Part shown: positions 43,306 through 52,395 of the stretch, piece by piece
Numbering within the stretch: the first letter of the stretch is position 1
How the letters are laid out: each line of letters begins with the position of its first letter
Assembly: GCA_964410945.1 (NCBI GenBank)
Contig: CAYPJE010000001.1
Span: 1-64,000, forward strand
Source of the DNA: CAYPJE01 sp964410945
GTDB taxonomy: Bacteria > Fidelibacterota > Marinisomatia > Marinisomatales > TCS56
Length of the DNA: 64,000 nucleotides
Direction of reading: 5' to 3'
Notes under the pieces: model-generated
Told to the model about the DNA's origin: nothing
Databases searched by the model: none
Seen by the model: the letters and a program-made list of their open reading frames with translations, nothing else
Position numbers and translations under genes: made by a program

Positions 43306-44025
43306 TCAGATCCCCAATACTTTAATAGCCAATCCCGAAAGGGCGATAATTAATCCAGCCATGGCGTGAATATAGCGCTCAAAACGGCCAAAGTCTAATT
43401 TTACCAATCCCCTGGAAAGGATTACGACTATCACCGTCATGGTAGTAATAGTAACAGCACCAAAGGCCAGGGTAACCCAGGCCAGATCAGCCCAACTCTG
43501 TTTGGCGGCCGGGTACATTAAAATGGGAATCAATGGTTCGCAGGGACCCAGTACGAAAATAATGAACAGTGCCCAGGGGGTAAGTTTTTTTACATCACCA
43601 TGTGGATGGGCATGGCTTCCCAGATGCGAGTGGCTGTGGTGGTGGTGGCCGCTGCTGTGATCATGTTCGTGGGTATGTTCACCGGCACGCAAACCAATTC
43701 TCAAACCCCATGCCGCGTATGCCAATCCCATACCTATCAGCAGCCAGCTGGCAATATCCCCCCGTACCGCCTCCACCTGCTCCAATGCGCCAACAGCAAT
43801 TCCAATGACCACACCGATCAATCCCAATAAAACCGAACCCAGCACATGCCCTATCCCGCATAAAACGGTTACAATGGTTGTAAAACGTAAAGACCAGTTT
43901 CGTGCCCGTCCGATCAATACAAATGGTAAATAGTGATCGGGGCCGATCAGGGTGTGAATAAACCCGATGCTGATAGCCGTAAATACTAGTACCTGTAATT
44001 CCATTTGATTCCCGTAATTAATCAT
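43306..44025 (-). CDS. Nickel/cobalt-type membrane transporter with His-rich loop
   Basis: 239 residues with about six membrane segments. The first carries GFIHTLIGPDHYLPFV, the H-x4-D-H motif of the NiCoT/NicO/UreH-like families. A cytoplasmic loop at roughly 115-143 is dense in histidine (HTHEHDHSSGHHHHSHSH), typical of metal-binding loops. The third motif LGPCEPLIPILMYPA also fits. With the [NiFe]-hydrogenase maturation operon 2 kb away, nickel is the most likely substrate; direction of transport cannot be told. A second possible start is ATG 44004 (MELQVLVF). Confidence 0.8.
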   Translation of the reverse strand: MINYGNQMELQVLVFTAISIGFIHTLIGPDHYLPFVLIGRARNWSLRFTTIVTVLCGIGHVLGSVLLGLIGVVIGIAVGALEQVEAVRGDIASWLLIGMGLAYAAWGLRIGLRAGEHTHEHDHSSGHHHHSHSHLGSHAHPHGDVKKLTPWALFIIFVLGPCEPLIPILMYPAAKQSWADLAWVTLAFGAVTITTMTVIVVILSRGLVKLDFGRFERYIHAMAGLIIALSGLAIKVLGI

Positions 44026-44155
44026 TAATGATTTTGTTGACCAAAATGCTGTCTAAAAGTTAGAGTTGATTTCATTATTCCGGCCTGGTAAAAATTTCAA
44101 TGATTCATATTTATTACTGTGCTGAGCACCATTGTTTTAATCTAATTTTGCCACC

Positions 44156-45871
44156 ATGAAAACCAGTCAAGGCCCTCAATCAATTTTGCCCTACGCCTCA
44201 TCAACCAAATTTTTGACATTCGCTTTACTGCTTTTCACCTTTATCGTTACCTATACTCAGATTTATTCCGGTGATATCTGGTGGTCGCTGGCTGAGGGTC
44301 GTGAAATTTTTAATAATTGGTCGCTTCCCGATATTAACCAATACGCCTATACATATCCCAATCATCCCTGGATATCCACACAATGGCTGTTCTCACTGGT
44401 GGCCTTTATTGTTTATGGATGGTGTGGAATAAACGGATTAATACTGACAAAAATACTGGTCGTTCTTTTACTGGTTTCCCTGCTAACCCGGCAAATCAAC
44501 ATCAAATCCGGGAATTATCGTATCAATACTTTTTTAATGGCATTATTCATCCTGGCGATCCTGTTCCGGGTTATGCTGCGGGCCCATCTTTTTTCGCTGT
44601 TATTTTTTGTTATCTACCTGGTCCTGATCGAGCGTTTAAAGAAAGGTGGTCTCAAAACATTACTCGGTATAATTCCGATTACTATTCTGTGGGTAAACTT
44701 CCATTCCGGAGTAGTTTACGGGATCGGGCTCCTGACACTGGTTTTCATCGAAACAATAATTTTTAATCTCATAAAAAACAGCTGGAAAATAAAGAATCTG
44801 TTCAAAGAAACTGCTGCTGGGTATTTATTGTCAGCGATCGGTCTGGCCCTGCTGGCAACTTTGCTCAATCCCCGGGGAATACATTACCTGGTTCATACCC
44901 TGTCCCATTTAAATATCAACCAGCTGATTGCAATAATGGAATACCAACCTCCCTGGAAACTGGGCTGGTCCATGGCACCATTCTATCTGCTTTCGATTCT
45001 GGTTTTAATATTTACTGTACTGCGGTTAAAGTCAAAGCATGGTTTAAGAGCTTATGACCTGGTCACCATGGTTTTTCTGTTTTTCAGCTTCCGGTACAAT
45101 CGGATCATCCCCTATTTTGCCTCGGTAGCCGTACTTCAGATAATATCAAATATTTCCCTTTTGTATCCTGTAACCAGTAATCCAGTGAAAGAAAATTCAC
45201 GAACAGCCTTCTATAATCTTGGATTGGGATCAATTCTAATTCTTTTACCATTACTTCTAATCGGAAAAATTCCCTTCCTACCGGACAGTACAATGTTTGG
45301 ATTGGGAATCAGTAATTATCATCTCCCGGTCAAAGCCACCAGGTTTATAAAAGCTCACCCACCTGACGGTAATGGTTTCAATAAATATTATTGGGGGGGA
45401 TACCTGGCCTGGAATCTGTATCCGGAGAAGTCAATTTTTGTCGATGGCCGGATACCGGCATATCCCAGAGATTTTATTTCCCGGGTACGTAGAATGGTAA
45501 AAGAACCGGCAGTTTTGGTTGAAATAGACAGGGAGTATGATTTCAGCTACCTGATAATAGATAATAAAACCTTTAAATACGATTTTCTGGATTATTACAC
45601 CGATACAACCTGGGCGCTGGTGTTCTGGGACCGGAATAAAAACCAGATCTACGTCAAAAGAAATACAGTAGATGATGACTATATAGAAAAATTTGCTTAT
45701 CGATTATATTCGCCTGGTTTTAATATTCTACATCTGGATTATATAAAATCAAAACCAGACCAGCTCCGGCGTCTGCAGCGCGAAGTGGAGCAACATCTCC
45801 ACTGGACAAATGAGCAATATGATCGGGATTTCCTGGCAGAAATAAAACTGTTGTCAGCAGATTCGCGGTAA
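44156..45871 (+). CDS. Large polytopic membrane protein, GT-C-like
   Basis: 571 residues with ten or more membrane segments in the first 390, and a soluble C-terminal part. The first external loop reads SGDIWWSLAEGREIF and then HPWISTQWLFSL, reminiscent of the acidic loop and PWI-EW pattern of GT-C glycosyltransferase-like proteins (dolichyl-phosphate-mannose-dependent families). A second feature is IFVDGRIPAYPRDF in the soluble part. A transferase acting on a lipid-linked sugar is plausible but unproven. The 3' end overlaps the opposing hypE by 18 bases. Confidence 0.7.
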   Translation: MKTSQGPQSILPYASSTKFLTFALLLFTFIVTYTQIYSGDIWWSLAEGREIFNNWSLPDINQYAYTYPNHPWISTQWLFSLVAFIVYGWCGINGLILTKILVVLLLVSLLTRQINIKSGNYRINTFLMALFILAILFRVMLRAHLFSLLFFVIYLVLIERLKKGGLKTLLGIIPITILWVNFHSGVVYGIGLLTLVFIETIIFNLIKNSWKIKNLFKETAAGYLLSAIGLALLATLLNPRGIHYLVHTLSHLNINQLIAIMEYQPPWKLGWSMAPFYLLSILVLIFTVLRLKSKHGLRAYDLVTMVFLFFSFRYNRIIPYFASVAVLQIISNISLLYPVTSNPVKENSRTAFYNLGLGSILILLPLLLIGKIPFLPDSTMFGLGISNYHLPVKATRFIKAHPPDGNGFNKYYWGGYLAWNLYPEKSIFVDGRIPAYPRDFISRVRRMVKEPAVLVEIDREYDFSYLIIDNKTFKYDFLDYYTDTTWALVFWDRNKNQIYVKRNTVDDDYIEKFAYRLYSPGFNILHLDYIKSKPDQLRRLQREVEQHLHWTNEQYDRDFLAEIKLLSADSR

Positions 45872-46915
45872 CGATTCACCGACCGGAATATCGATAATCC
45901 GACTGGCTCCCAGGCCTGTACGCATAGTAACCATACCCGGATTTTCGGCCGTCACTTTGCCTATTATCGCTGCTTCTGTCCCCAGTGGATCCGCTTGCAT
46001 CACGGCCAGCATCTCGGTAGCACAACAATCGGGCACAACAACAACCAGTTTACCCTCGTTCGCCACATACAATGGGTCAATTCCCAGAATCTCACAAGCC
46101 CCGTTCACTTCCGGGCGGACCGGAACGGTGTTCTCGGTCAAGCTGATGCCAACCTGTGACGACTTGGCAAATTCATTAAGCGAGGTTGCGAGGCCCCCGC
46201 GGGTAGGATCGCGCATGGCATGGATTTCCGGCGTAACCTCCAGCATCTTTTTCACCAGGTAATTCAGGGCCGCCGTGTCGCTCTGCACCCGCGATTCAAA
46301 CGACAGGCCCTCGCGGCTGGTCATTACCGCCATACCGTGGTCGGCCATGGTTCCGGATATTATAACCTTATCACCTGGAGTAAGGTTGGCTGCGGATATA
46401 TTCACTCCTTCCGGCACCACACCTATCCCGGAAGTATTTATATATAGCTGGTCGCAATTTCCACGATTTACCACTTTGGTATCACCGGTCACGATGGTTA
46501 CCCCTGCTTTCCTGGCGGCAGTTTCCATGGAAAGCAGTATCCGGTGCAGAGTTTCCATGGGCAGCCCCTCCTCCAGGATGAAGGCAACGCTGATATACAG
46601 CGGTTCGGCACCGCTCATGCAGACATCGTTGACTGTCCCATTTACAGCCAGATCGCCGATATCGCCACCGGGGAAAAAGATCGGGTCAACCACAAATGAG
46701 TCGGTTGTAAACGCTACGCGTCCGGCAGGAAGCGAAAGGACGGCCTGATCTTCAAGTTTATCCAGGGTCTGGTTGCCAAAGCGCGGCAGAAACATTTTTT
46801 CGATCAGCTGGGCACTGAGTTTGCCGCCGGCACCGTGGGCCAGTTGAATAGTTTCATGATCCATGATCGGAACCGGGCAGGAAAGGGCTTCGGGAAAATT
46901 TGGTTTGTCAGACAT
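45854..46915 (-). CDS. hypE: Hydrogenase maturation protein HypE
   Basis: Dehydrates the thiocarboxamide made with HypF into the cyanide ligand of the [NiFe] site. The 353 residues have the PurM/SelD-like fold with AHGAGGKLSAQLIE, FTTDSFVVDP, GDIGDLAVNGTVND, TGDTKVV and the DPTRGGLATSLNE segment, and they end in the essential PRIC tail, whose cysteine carries the ligand precursor. Separated from hypD by 90 bases that contain a dispersed repeat. Confidence 0.96.
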   Translation of the reverse strand: MSDKPNFPEALSCPVPIMDHETIQLAHGAGGKLSAQLIEKMFLPRFGNQTLDKLEDQAVLSLPAGRVAFTTDSFVVDPIFFPGGDIGDLAVNGTVNDVCMSGAEPLYISVAFILEEGLPMETLHRILLSMETAARKAGVTIVTGDTKVVNRGNCDQLYINTSGIGVVPEGVNISAANLTPGDKVIISGTMADHGMAVMTSREGLSFESRVQSDTAALNYLVKKMLEVTPEIHAMRDPTRGGLATSLNEFAKSSQVGISLTENTVPVRPEVNGACEILGIDPLYVANEGKLVVVVPDCCATEMLAVMQADPLGTEAAIIGKVTAENPGMVTMRTGLGASRIIDIPVGESLPRIC

Positions 46916-46932
46916 TTTTATTCTCTAATTGG

Positions 46933-46986
46933 ACCCTTCGATACGCCTTCGTTAAAACTACTGTGCACAGGCAGGCTCAGGGTGAC
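46933..46986 (-). repeat. 54-bp dispersed repeat, copy 1
   Basis: Its reverse complement runs from GTCACCCTGAGCCTGCC to CGTATCGAAGGGT and matches copy 2 at 52396-52449 at about 80-85% of positions. The ends (CACCCT and AGGGT) are mutually inverted, giving a REP-like palindrome. It lies in the hypD-hypE gap; copy 2 lies upstream of hypA in the opposite orientation. Confidence 0.75.
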
Positions 46987-47005
46987 ATAGTAAACTAATT
47001 TATTG

Positions 47006-48097
47006 TCATAGGTTTGTTCGATGGTAGCGGTAATAGGCGGCACAGGCCCCTTCACTGGAAACCATCGGCGCCCCCAATGGGTGTTCCGGCTTGCACTCCT
47101 TGCCAAAGGCCGGGCATTCGTGAGGTTTCTTCTGTCCCCGCAGAACATCACCACTGATGCACAGGACCGATTCTTCGGTTTTGATTTCACCTACAGAAAA
47201 TTTCTTTTCGGCATCAAAAGCAGCAAACTCTTTCCGGACACCAAAACCACTTACTGGAATTTCACCAATTCCACGCCATTTACGATTTACTACTTGAAAT
47301 ACGCTGTCGATGATTTTTTGGGCCGATAGATTACCCTGGCGCTCCACCGAACGGGCATACTGGTTTTCCACCCGGTGGGCACCGCGCTCCAGTTGTTTGA
47401 CCGCCATCAGCAAACCCTCCAGAATGTCGATTGGCTCGAAGCCGGTGACCACAATTGGAACTTTATATTTTTCGGCAATCGGATCATATTCTTCCCAGCC
47501 CATAATCGTGCACACGTGGCCGGCGGCCAGATAACCCTGGACACGGTTGTCCGGTGAAGACAGAAGTGCCTCCATGGCCGGTGGAACCAGCACATGGCTG
47601 ACCAGTTCGCTGAAGTTGCTCAAACCTTCATTTTTAGCCTGGTAGATCGCCATGGCATTCCCCGGGGCGGTGGTCTCAAAACCAACCGCAAAGAAAACGA
47701 CTTCCTTGTCCGGGTTCTCTCTGGCAATTTTAACTGCCTCCAGCGGTGAAAAGACCGTGCGCACATCGGCACCCTCGCTGCGGGCCATGAATAAATCCTT
47801 GCTGCTGCCTGGCACCCTTAGCATGTCGCCAAAGCTGGTGAAAATCACATTGGGCTGCAGGGCAATGGCAATGGCCTGGTCAATAATTTCCAGAGGCGTT
47901 ACACAAACCGGGCAACCCGGACCATGTACCAATTCGATCTCTTTGGGAATAACCTGGTCAATACCGTTTTTGATGATCGAATGGGTCTGCCCGCCGCAGA
48001 TTTCCATTATTACCCAGGGTTGAGTTGTTACTTCATGTATCTCGGCCAAAATCTCTTTAGCCACGACCGGGTCGCGGAATTCATCTAAATACTTCAT
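47006..48097 (-). CDS. hypD: Hydrogenase maturation protein HypD
   Basis: Iron-sulfur scaffold that, with HypC, assembles the Fe(CN)2CO unit. The 363 residues show all conserved parts: EICGGQTHSIIKNG, the central HGPGCPVCVTPLE with two cysteines, FTSFGDMLRVPG, VGFETTAPG, and the C-terminal cluster cysteines in CISGDVLRG...CPAFGKECKPEHPLGAPMVSSEGACAAYY. It is separated from hypC by the inserted S23-type gene. Confidence 0.96.
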   Translation of the reverse strand: MKYLDEFRDPVVAKEILAEIHEVTTQPWVIMEICGGQTHSIIKNGIDQVIPKEIELVHGPGCPVCVTPLEIIDQAIAIALQPNVIFTSFGDMLRVPGSSKDLFMARSEGADVRTVFSPLEAVKIARENPDKEVVFFAVGFETTAPGNAMAIYQAKNEGLSNFSELVSHVLVPPAMEALLSSPDNRVQGYLAAGHVCTIMGWEEYDPIAEKYKVPIVVTGFEPIDILEGLLMAVKQLERGAHRVENQYARSVERQGNLSAQKIIDSVFQVVNRKWRGIGEIPVSGFGVRKEFAAFDAEKKFSVGEIKTEESVLCISGDVLRGQKKPHECPAFGKECKPEHPLGAPMVSSEGACAAYYRYHRTNL

Positions 48098-48101
48098 AAT
48101 G

Positions 48102-48131
48102 AGTGGAGTAGTGGAGGATTGGAGTAATGGA
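48102..48131 (+). repeat. TGGAGTA-type repeat at the S23-gene border, copy 1
   Basis: Just before the hypD start (on the plus strand) the sequence is an imperfect tandem of TGGAGTA units: TGGAGTAGTGGAGGATTGG and GAGTAATGGAG. A related tract, in inverted orientation, occurs on the other side of the S23-type gene at 48621-48648. Together they look like the borders of an inserted cassette. Confidence 0.6.
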
Positions 48132-48142
48132 GATAATATTGG

Positions 48143-48595
48143 TTAATCATTATCAAAATCTTTATGAAATTTAGTTAGTTCAGGCTCGGAAATTCGATCG
48201 TGCCACTCATTTTTAGTCCGTTTGCATTCCAATGCTTTTACAAGTGCCAACAATTTGTTTTCTACCTCATAGTGAAGATCATTAATTTTAGAAAACTGGT
48301 TCTTTGACAAATAACCAGCAGCTTTAAGACCCAAGGAGCGAGTTAATGTTTCGCCAGCCGATCCAAGTGCAATATATAAATATTGAATGTATTCGTTTAA
48401 ATGACGACTGCAATATCCTTCAGCAATATTAGCAGAAATAGATTGAGTGGCGTCCAGAAGCTGGTTTTTCAATTTATACGGTGTTTTATCCTCTTTAATA
48501 ATCAATTTGCTAATTAATTGAAATAGTTCCATCGCCTTGATCCAGTCATCAAGTTTCATATACCCACGATTTATATTTCTCTGATAATTGGCCAT
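48143..48595 (-). CDS. Four-helix-bundle protein (S23 / 23S rRNA intervening-sequence family)
   Basis: A 150-residue helical protein with the S23 pattern: LDDWIKAMELFQLISKLI, QLLDATQSISANIAEGYCS, EYIQYLYIALGSAGETLT and LHYEVENKLLALVKAL. Such proteins were first noticed within 23S rRNA insertions but often stand alone; their function is unknown and they form pentamers in known structures. It sits between hypC and hypD in the same orientation, with more A/T-rich codons than the hyp genes and repeats at its borders (48102-48131 and 48621-48648), consistent with insertion. The start may be ATG 48559 (MKLDDWIKAME) rather than 48595. Confidence 0.85.
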   Translation of the reverse strand: MANYQRNINRGYMKLDDWIKAMELFQLISKLIIKEDKTPYKLKNQLLDATQSISANIAEGYCSRHLNEYIQYLYIALGSAGETLTRSLGLKAAGYLSKNQFSKINDLHYEVENKLLALVKALECKRTKNEWHDRISEPELTKFHKDFDND

Positions 48596-48620
48596 TGTTT
48601 TATTTGATTAACATGATCCC

Positions 48621-48648
48621 CAATACTCCATCAATCCAATTCTCCATC
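48621..48648 (-). repeat. TGGAGTA-type repeat at the S23-gene border, copy 2
   Basis: On the minus strand this reads TGGAGAATTGGATTG and ATGGAGTATTGG, the inverted counterpart of 48102-48131. The last five codons and the TGA stop of hypC lie within it, so the end of HypC is supplied by the repeat. Confidence 0.55.
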
Positions 48649-48921
48649 TTTATCAGGCAGTTTTTTACCATACAGGTCCACCCCTTCCTGGGCCGCGGCC
48701 TCCACCAGTTCCTCCCAGGCTTCGTAGGTCTTACGGGCCTCATCTTCATTAATGACCGATATACCAAAACCGGCGTGGACTATTGTATATTGCCCAACCT
48801 CGATTTCAGGAACATATTCCAGGCAGGCCTGGCTCAGTGTACCGGAATAATCGACCTTTCCCATCTTGAGACCGTTTTCATCATAGATCTCGATCACCTT
48901 CCCCGGAATTCCTAAACACAT
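48631..48921 (-). CDS. hypC: Hydrogenase maturation chaperone HypC
   Basis: 96 residues beginning MCLGIPGKVIEI, where Cys2 coordinates the iron during [NiFe] assembly, followed by GKVDYSGTLSQACLEYVPEIEVGQYTIVHAGFGISVI. It partners HypD. The family is usually 75-95 residues; the C-terminal YGKKLPDKDGELD tail is unlike relatives and its last codons fall in the border repeat 48621-48648, so the tail may have been changed by the insertion. Confidence 0.95.
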   Translation of the reverse strand: MCLGIPGKVIEIYDENGLKMGKVDYSGTLSQACLEYVPEIEVGQYTIVHAGFGISVINEDEARKTYEAWEELVEAAAQEGVDLYGKKLPDKDGELD

Positions 48922-48933
48922 AATTTCACCTTT

Positions 48934-51195
48934 TTATTGAGTAATAAATTTACGACCAATCAGGGCTTGTCCCAGCGCGATTCCACCATCATTGGTGGGA
49001 ACCTGTTCGTGGGTGTAGACCTGTAAACCCTGTTTCTCCAGGCCTGGAATCAGAGCCTCAAATAGAATCTGGTTCTGAAACACTCCGCCACTCAAAACGA
49101 TCTTTTTAATTTGATTATCCCGACTGGCCTGTACAGCTATTCCGGTGAACATTTCCACCAATGTGTGGTGAAAGCGCTGACCAATTTCATGTAAACCGGC
49201 CCCGGCTTTCAAAGCTGAAACTACTCCCCGGATGATTGGTTTCACCAGCATCAGATATGAACCATCAGATTGCTCTACATCAATCTCGAATGGTTTGCCG
49301 CTCGCTGTTTGTGCTACCTGCATCATTTCGATAGCCGCCTGACCCTCGTAACGGATTGTCTGGCGTCCACCGCTCATGGCCGCCACCGCATCAAAGAGGC
49401 GTCCGCAACTGCTGGTGGCAAAACAATTAATATCTTTGCGCACCATTTCAATAATTGGATCAATATCATTTTCTGCCAAAAATGGCAGCTTGGGCAAGTC
49501 ACTACCAAATGCTTTTACTAAATAACTCACCGCGATACGCCAGGGTGCCCTAATGGCTGCATCGCCCCCGGGCAGGGGCATTGGTTCCAGGGCTGCATAA
49601 CGGTTAAAACTGGAATAATCACCTGCCAGTACTTCACCACCCCAGATTGTACCGTCAGTTCCATAACCGGTTCCGTCCAGGATTATGCCGATTACCGGTT
49701 CATCCAGCCGGTGTTCCGCCATCACCGCCGCCAGGTGGGCGTGGTGGTGCTGTACCCCCAATTTTGGCAAAGACTGTTCTTGCGCCCACTGGGTGGATAA
49801 ATAGCGCGGGTGCAGATCGTGTACCACCAAATCCGGGCTTGTATCAAAAATACGCTGCAGGTGCCCAATGGTCATTTTAAAAAAATTGAATGCTTCCAGA
49901 TTTTCCAGATCACCGATATGCTGGCTAATGAACGCACGGTCATTCTGGAGCAGGCAGACTGTATTCTTCAATTCGCCGCCCACCGCCAGAACCGGAGGGC
50001 CGCTTGAATCAACCAGTATCGGGGTGGGAGCATGTCCACGACTGCGGCGGATCGGCCGGTTTTGTCCGGCTAATGAAATGAAAACCGAATCGTCGCTCCG
50101 CAAGTATATGTCCCGGTCATGGAGCAGCAAGTAGTCAGCAATACCCGCCAGACGACTAAAAGCCTCGTCATTATCAATACAGATCGGCTCCTCGCTCAAG
50201 TTGGCGCTGGTCATAACTAAAGCCCTGAAGTCTTCGGCCAGCAGAAGGTGGTGTAGCGGGGTGTAGGGCAGCATTACCCCCAGGCGATCATTACCTGGCG
50301 CAACTTCATCCGCCAGCAACAATTCACCCTTTTTAAGGGCCAGTACAATCGGACTGCGCGGTGATATGAGTAAATCAGCTTCTGGTTCTGACAATTCACA
50401 AAGTTTACGGGCCGCCTTCAAATCCTTGACCATTACTGCCAGCGGTTTTTCCTCACGGTTCTTCCGGCGGCGCAGTTCCCGGACGGCAGGGGCGTTGGTG
50501 GCATCCACCACCAGATGAAACCCACCCAGACCTTTTATTGCCAATATTTTACCTGCCAATAGTAATTCTGCTGCACTTCTAATTAAATCCGAGGCTTCTA
50601 TTTTCTCGCGATCGGTGGTGAACAAAGCCAATTGCGGACCACAATCGGGACAGGCATTCGGCTGGGCGTGGAAGCGCCGGTCGATGGGATTATCGTACTC
50701 AGCCTGGCAATTCGGGCACATGGTGAAATTGCGCATCGATGTATTGGGCCGGTCGTAGGGTAATTCTTTGATAATCGTATAGCGCGGGCCGCAATTAGTG
50801 CAGTTGATAAATGGATATCGAAAACGACGATCGGCCGGATCTAACATTTCCTCCAGACAGTCCGGACAGACGGCAATATCAGGGGAGATCAGGGTGGCGA
50901 TCTTTTCACTGGGATCGGAAGCGATAATAACAAAAGCGCTATCGCGCCCAAGAGGAACGGTTTTAGCATCCAGTTCCAGAATTGTTGCCAATGATGGTGC
51001 TTCGCTGGTAATGGCAGCTTGAAATGAACCGAGCTCTTCCGGCATCCCCTGGGCCTCAATAATGACCCCGGCAGAAGTATTGGCTACCTGTCCCACTAAA
51101 CCAAAACGCTGGGCCAGATTAAAAATAAAGGGGCGGAAACCCACCCCCTGAACAATTCCGTTGATCCGGATTTTACGGCGTTCCAAATCAGCCAC
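48934..51195 (-). CDS. hypF: Carbamoyltransferase HypF
   Basis: Makes the carbamoyl unit for cyanide ligands from carbamoyl phosphate and ATP. 753 residues, four domains in order: acylphosphatase (1-95; IRINGIVQGVGFRPFIFNLA), zinc-finger pair (about 108-185; CPDCLEEM, CTNCGPRYTI, CPNCQAEYDNP, CPDCGPQL), YrdC-like (about 205-390; KGLGGFHLVVDATN, RRRKNREEKPLAVM) and Kae1-like (VQHHHAHLAAVMAEH, LDGTGYGTDGTIWGGE, LSGGVFQNQ, NDGGIALGQ). Starts four bases after the hypB stop. Confidence 0.96.
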   Translation of the reverse strand: MADLERRKIRINGIVQGVGFRPFIFNLAQRFGLVGQVANTSAGVIIEAQGMPEELGSFQAAITSEAPSLATILELDAKTVPLGRDSAFVIIASDPSEKIATLISPDIAVCPDCLEEMLDPADRRFRYPFINCTNCGPRYTIIKELPYDRPNTSMRNFTMCPNCQAEYDNPIDRRFHAQPNACPDCGPQLALFTTDREKIEASDLIRSAAELLLAGKILAIKGLGGFHLVVDATNAPAVRELRRRKNREEKPLAVMVKDLKAARKLCELSEPEADLLISPRSPIVLALKKGELLLADEVAPGNDRLGVMLPYTPLHHLLLAEDFRALVMTSANLSEEPICIDNDEAFSRLAGIADYLLLHDRDIYLRSDDSVFISLAGQNRPIRRSRGHAPTPILVDSSGPPVLAVGGELKNTVCLLQNDRAFISQHIGDLENLEAFNFFKMTIGHLQRIFDTSPDLVVHDLHPRYLSTQWAQEQSLPKLGVQHHHAHLAAVMAEHRLDEPVIGIILDGTGYGTDGTIWGGEVLAGDYSSFNRYAALEPMPLPGGDAAIRAPWRIAVSYLVKAFGSDLPKLPFLAENDIDPIIEMVRKDINCFATSSCGRLFDAVAAMSGGRQTIRYEGQAAIEMMQVAQTASGKPFEIDVEQSDGSYLMLVKPIIRGVVSALKAGAGLHEIGQRFHHTLVEMFTGIAVQASRDNQIKKIVLSGGVFQNQILFEALIPGLEKQGLQVYTHEQVPTNDGGIALGQALIGRKFITQ

Positions 51196-51198
51196 AGT

Positions 51199-51954
51199 TT
51201 ATTTTAACAGCGCTTTCATTTCCTGATTGATCCACTTCAGCCAGGCTTCCATGCCCTCGCCGGTGCGGGCCGACAGTTCGATAAACTCCAGGTGATGGTT
51301 CACCTGAAGGGCGGACTGTTTGCATTTGTCCACGTCGAAATCGACGTAGGGCAGGAGATCAGTCTTGTTAATGATACAGAGATCGGAGGCGGCAAACATG
51401 TGGGGATATTTCTCCGGCTTGTCCTCTCCCTCGGTAACACTGATAATCACCACTTTGTGGGCTTCACCTAAATCAAACAGGGCGGGGCAGACCAGGTTAC
51501 CCACGTTTTCGATCAGCAGGAGTGAATCCTTGGCCGGTCCCAGTTCCTTGATGGCCGAATTGATCATTTCGCCATCCAGATGACAGCCGGCACCAGTATT
51601 CACCTGCACTACCGGGGCGCCACTTTTCTCGATACGGTTGGCATCATTCATGGTCTGCTGGTCGCCCTCGATAACTGCGATCTGCAGCCTGTCTTTCAGG
51701 GCGGTAATGGTTTTTTCCAGCAGGGTAGTTTTGCCCGAACCCGGTGAGCTGACCAGATTCAATGCCAGAATCCCCAACGCCTGGAAATAACCACGGTTGC
51801 GCTCCGCCAGCAGGTTATTGCGGGTTAAAACATCTTGTTCCACGTCGATGGTCTGCGAATGTGAATGCTCGTGGGAATGGGGGTGCGAATGTGTTTCAGC
51901 GCCCGGTTTGCGAATGGTTACTTCATCGGCTCCGCAGCCGCAGGTATCACACAT
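51199..51954 (-). CDS. hypB: Hydrogenase nickel-insertion GTPase HypB
   Basis: Delivers nickel to the hydrogenase precursor. 251 residues: N-terminal high-affinity nickel site CDTCGCG (C2, C5, C7), a His-rich tract (about 22-33; HSHPHSHEHSHS) for nickel storage, the GTPase P-loop SSPGSGKTT at 69-77, VIEGDQQT, GAGCHLDGEM with metal-site Cys and His, and INKTDLLPY. Both nickel-binding features are present, so it may also buffer nickel. It ends four bases before hypF. Confidence 0.96.
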   Translation of the reverse strand: MCDTCGCGADEVTIRKPGAETHSHPHSHEHSHSQTIDVEQDVLTRNNLLAERNRGYFQALGILALNLVSSPGSGKTTLLEKTITALKDRLQIAVIEGDQQTMNDANRIEKSGAPVVQVNTGAGCHLDGEMINSAIKELGPAKDSLLLIENVGNLVCPALFDLGEAHKVVIISVTEGEDKPEKYPHMFAASDLCIINKTDLLPYVDFDVDKCKQSALQVNHHLEFIELSARTGEGMEAWLKWINQEMKALLK

Positions 51955-51962
51955 AAATTTTC

Positions 51963-52304
51963 CTAATCTACATTAATGGTTTTGATTTTCAGTTCCTGTC
52001 CGCTGATCTGCTCAATCTTAAAGCTTTCGCAGTTAGGACAGATCGCCAGGAAGGTTTCCATTTCGAATTCTGAATCGCAATCCTGACAGCGTCCTCGAGC
52101 TTCCCGCTGTTCAATTCTCAATTCGGCATCCTCGGCCATGGTTCCCTTGCAGGCCGATTCGAAACAAAATTCCAGGGAATCGATCATGATTCCCGCCAGG
52201 GTACCGACCTCCAGGACGATCTGGTTGATCCTGCTGGCGCCGTTGTTCCGGGCCTGGTCGGTGGCAATTTCCACCACATTCATGGCGATTGACATTTCGT
52301 GCAT
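51963..52304 (-). CDS. hypA: Hydrogenase nickel-insertion protein HypA
   Basis: 113 residues. The N-terminal MHEMSIAMNVVEIA contains the nickel-binding Met-His2-Glu3 site; the zinc site is formed by two CxxC pairs, GRCQDCDSEF and AICPNCESF. It hands nickel to the large subunit together with HypB. First gene of the operon hypA-B-F-C-(S23)-D-E. Confidence 0.95.
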   Translation of the reverse strand: MHEMSIAMNVVEIATDQARNNGASRINQIVLEVGTLAGIMIDSLEFCFESACKGTMAEDAELRIEQREARGRCQDCDSEFEMETFLAICPNCESFKIEQISGQELKIKTINVD

Positions 52305-52395
52305 AAATCAGCTTTTTAAAAGACGGAATTTACGCAGAGTAATAAGTGAGAGGTGAGGAGTAATATGTCTGGAATGAGATTGGATTTTAAATGCT

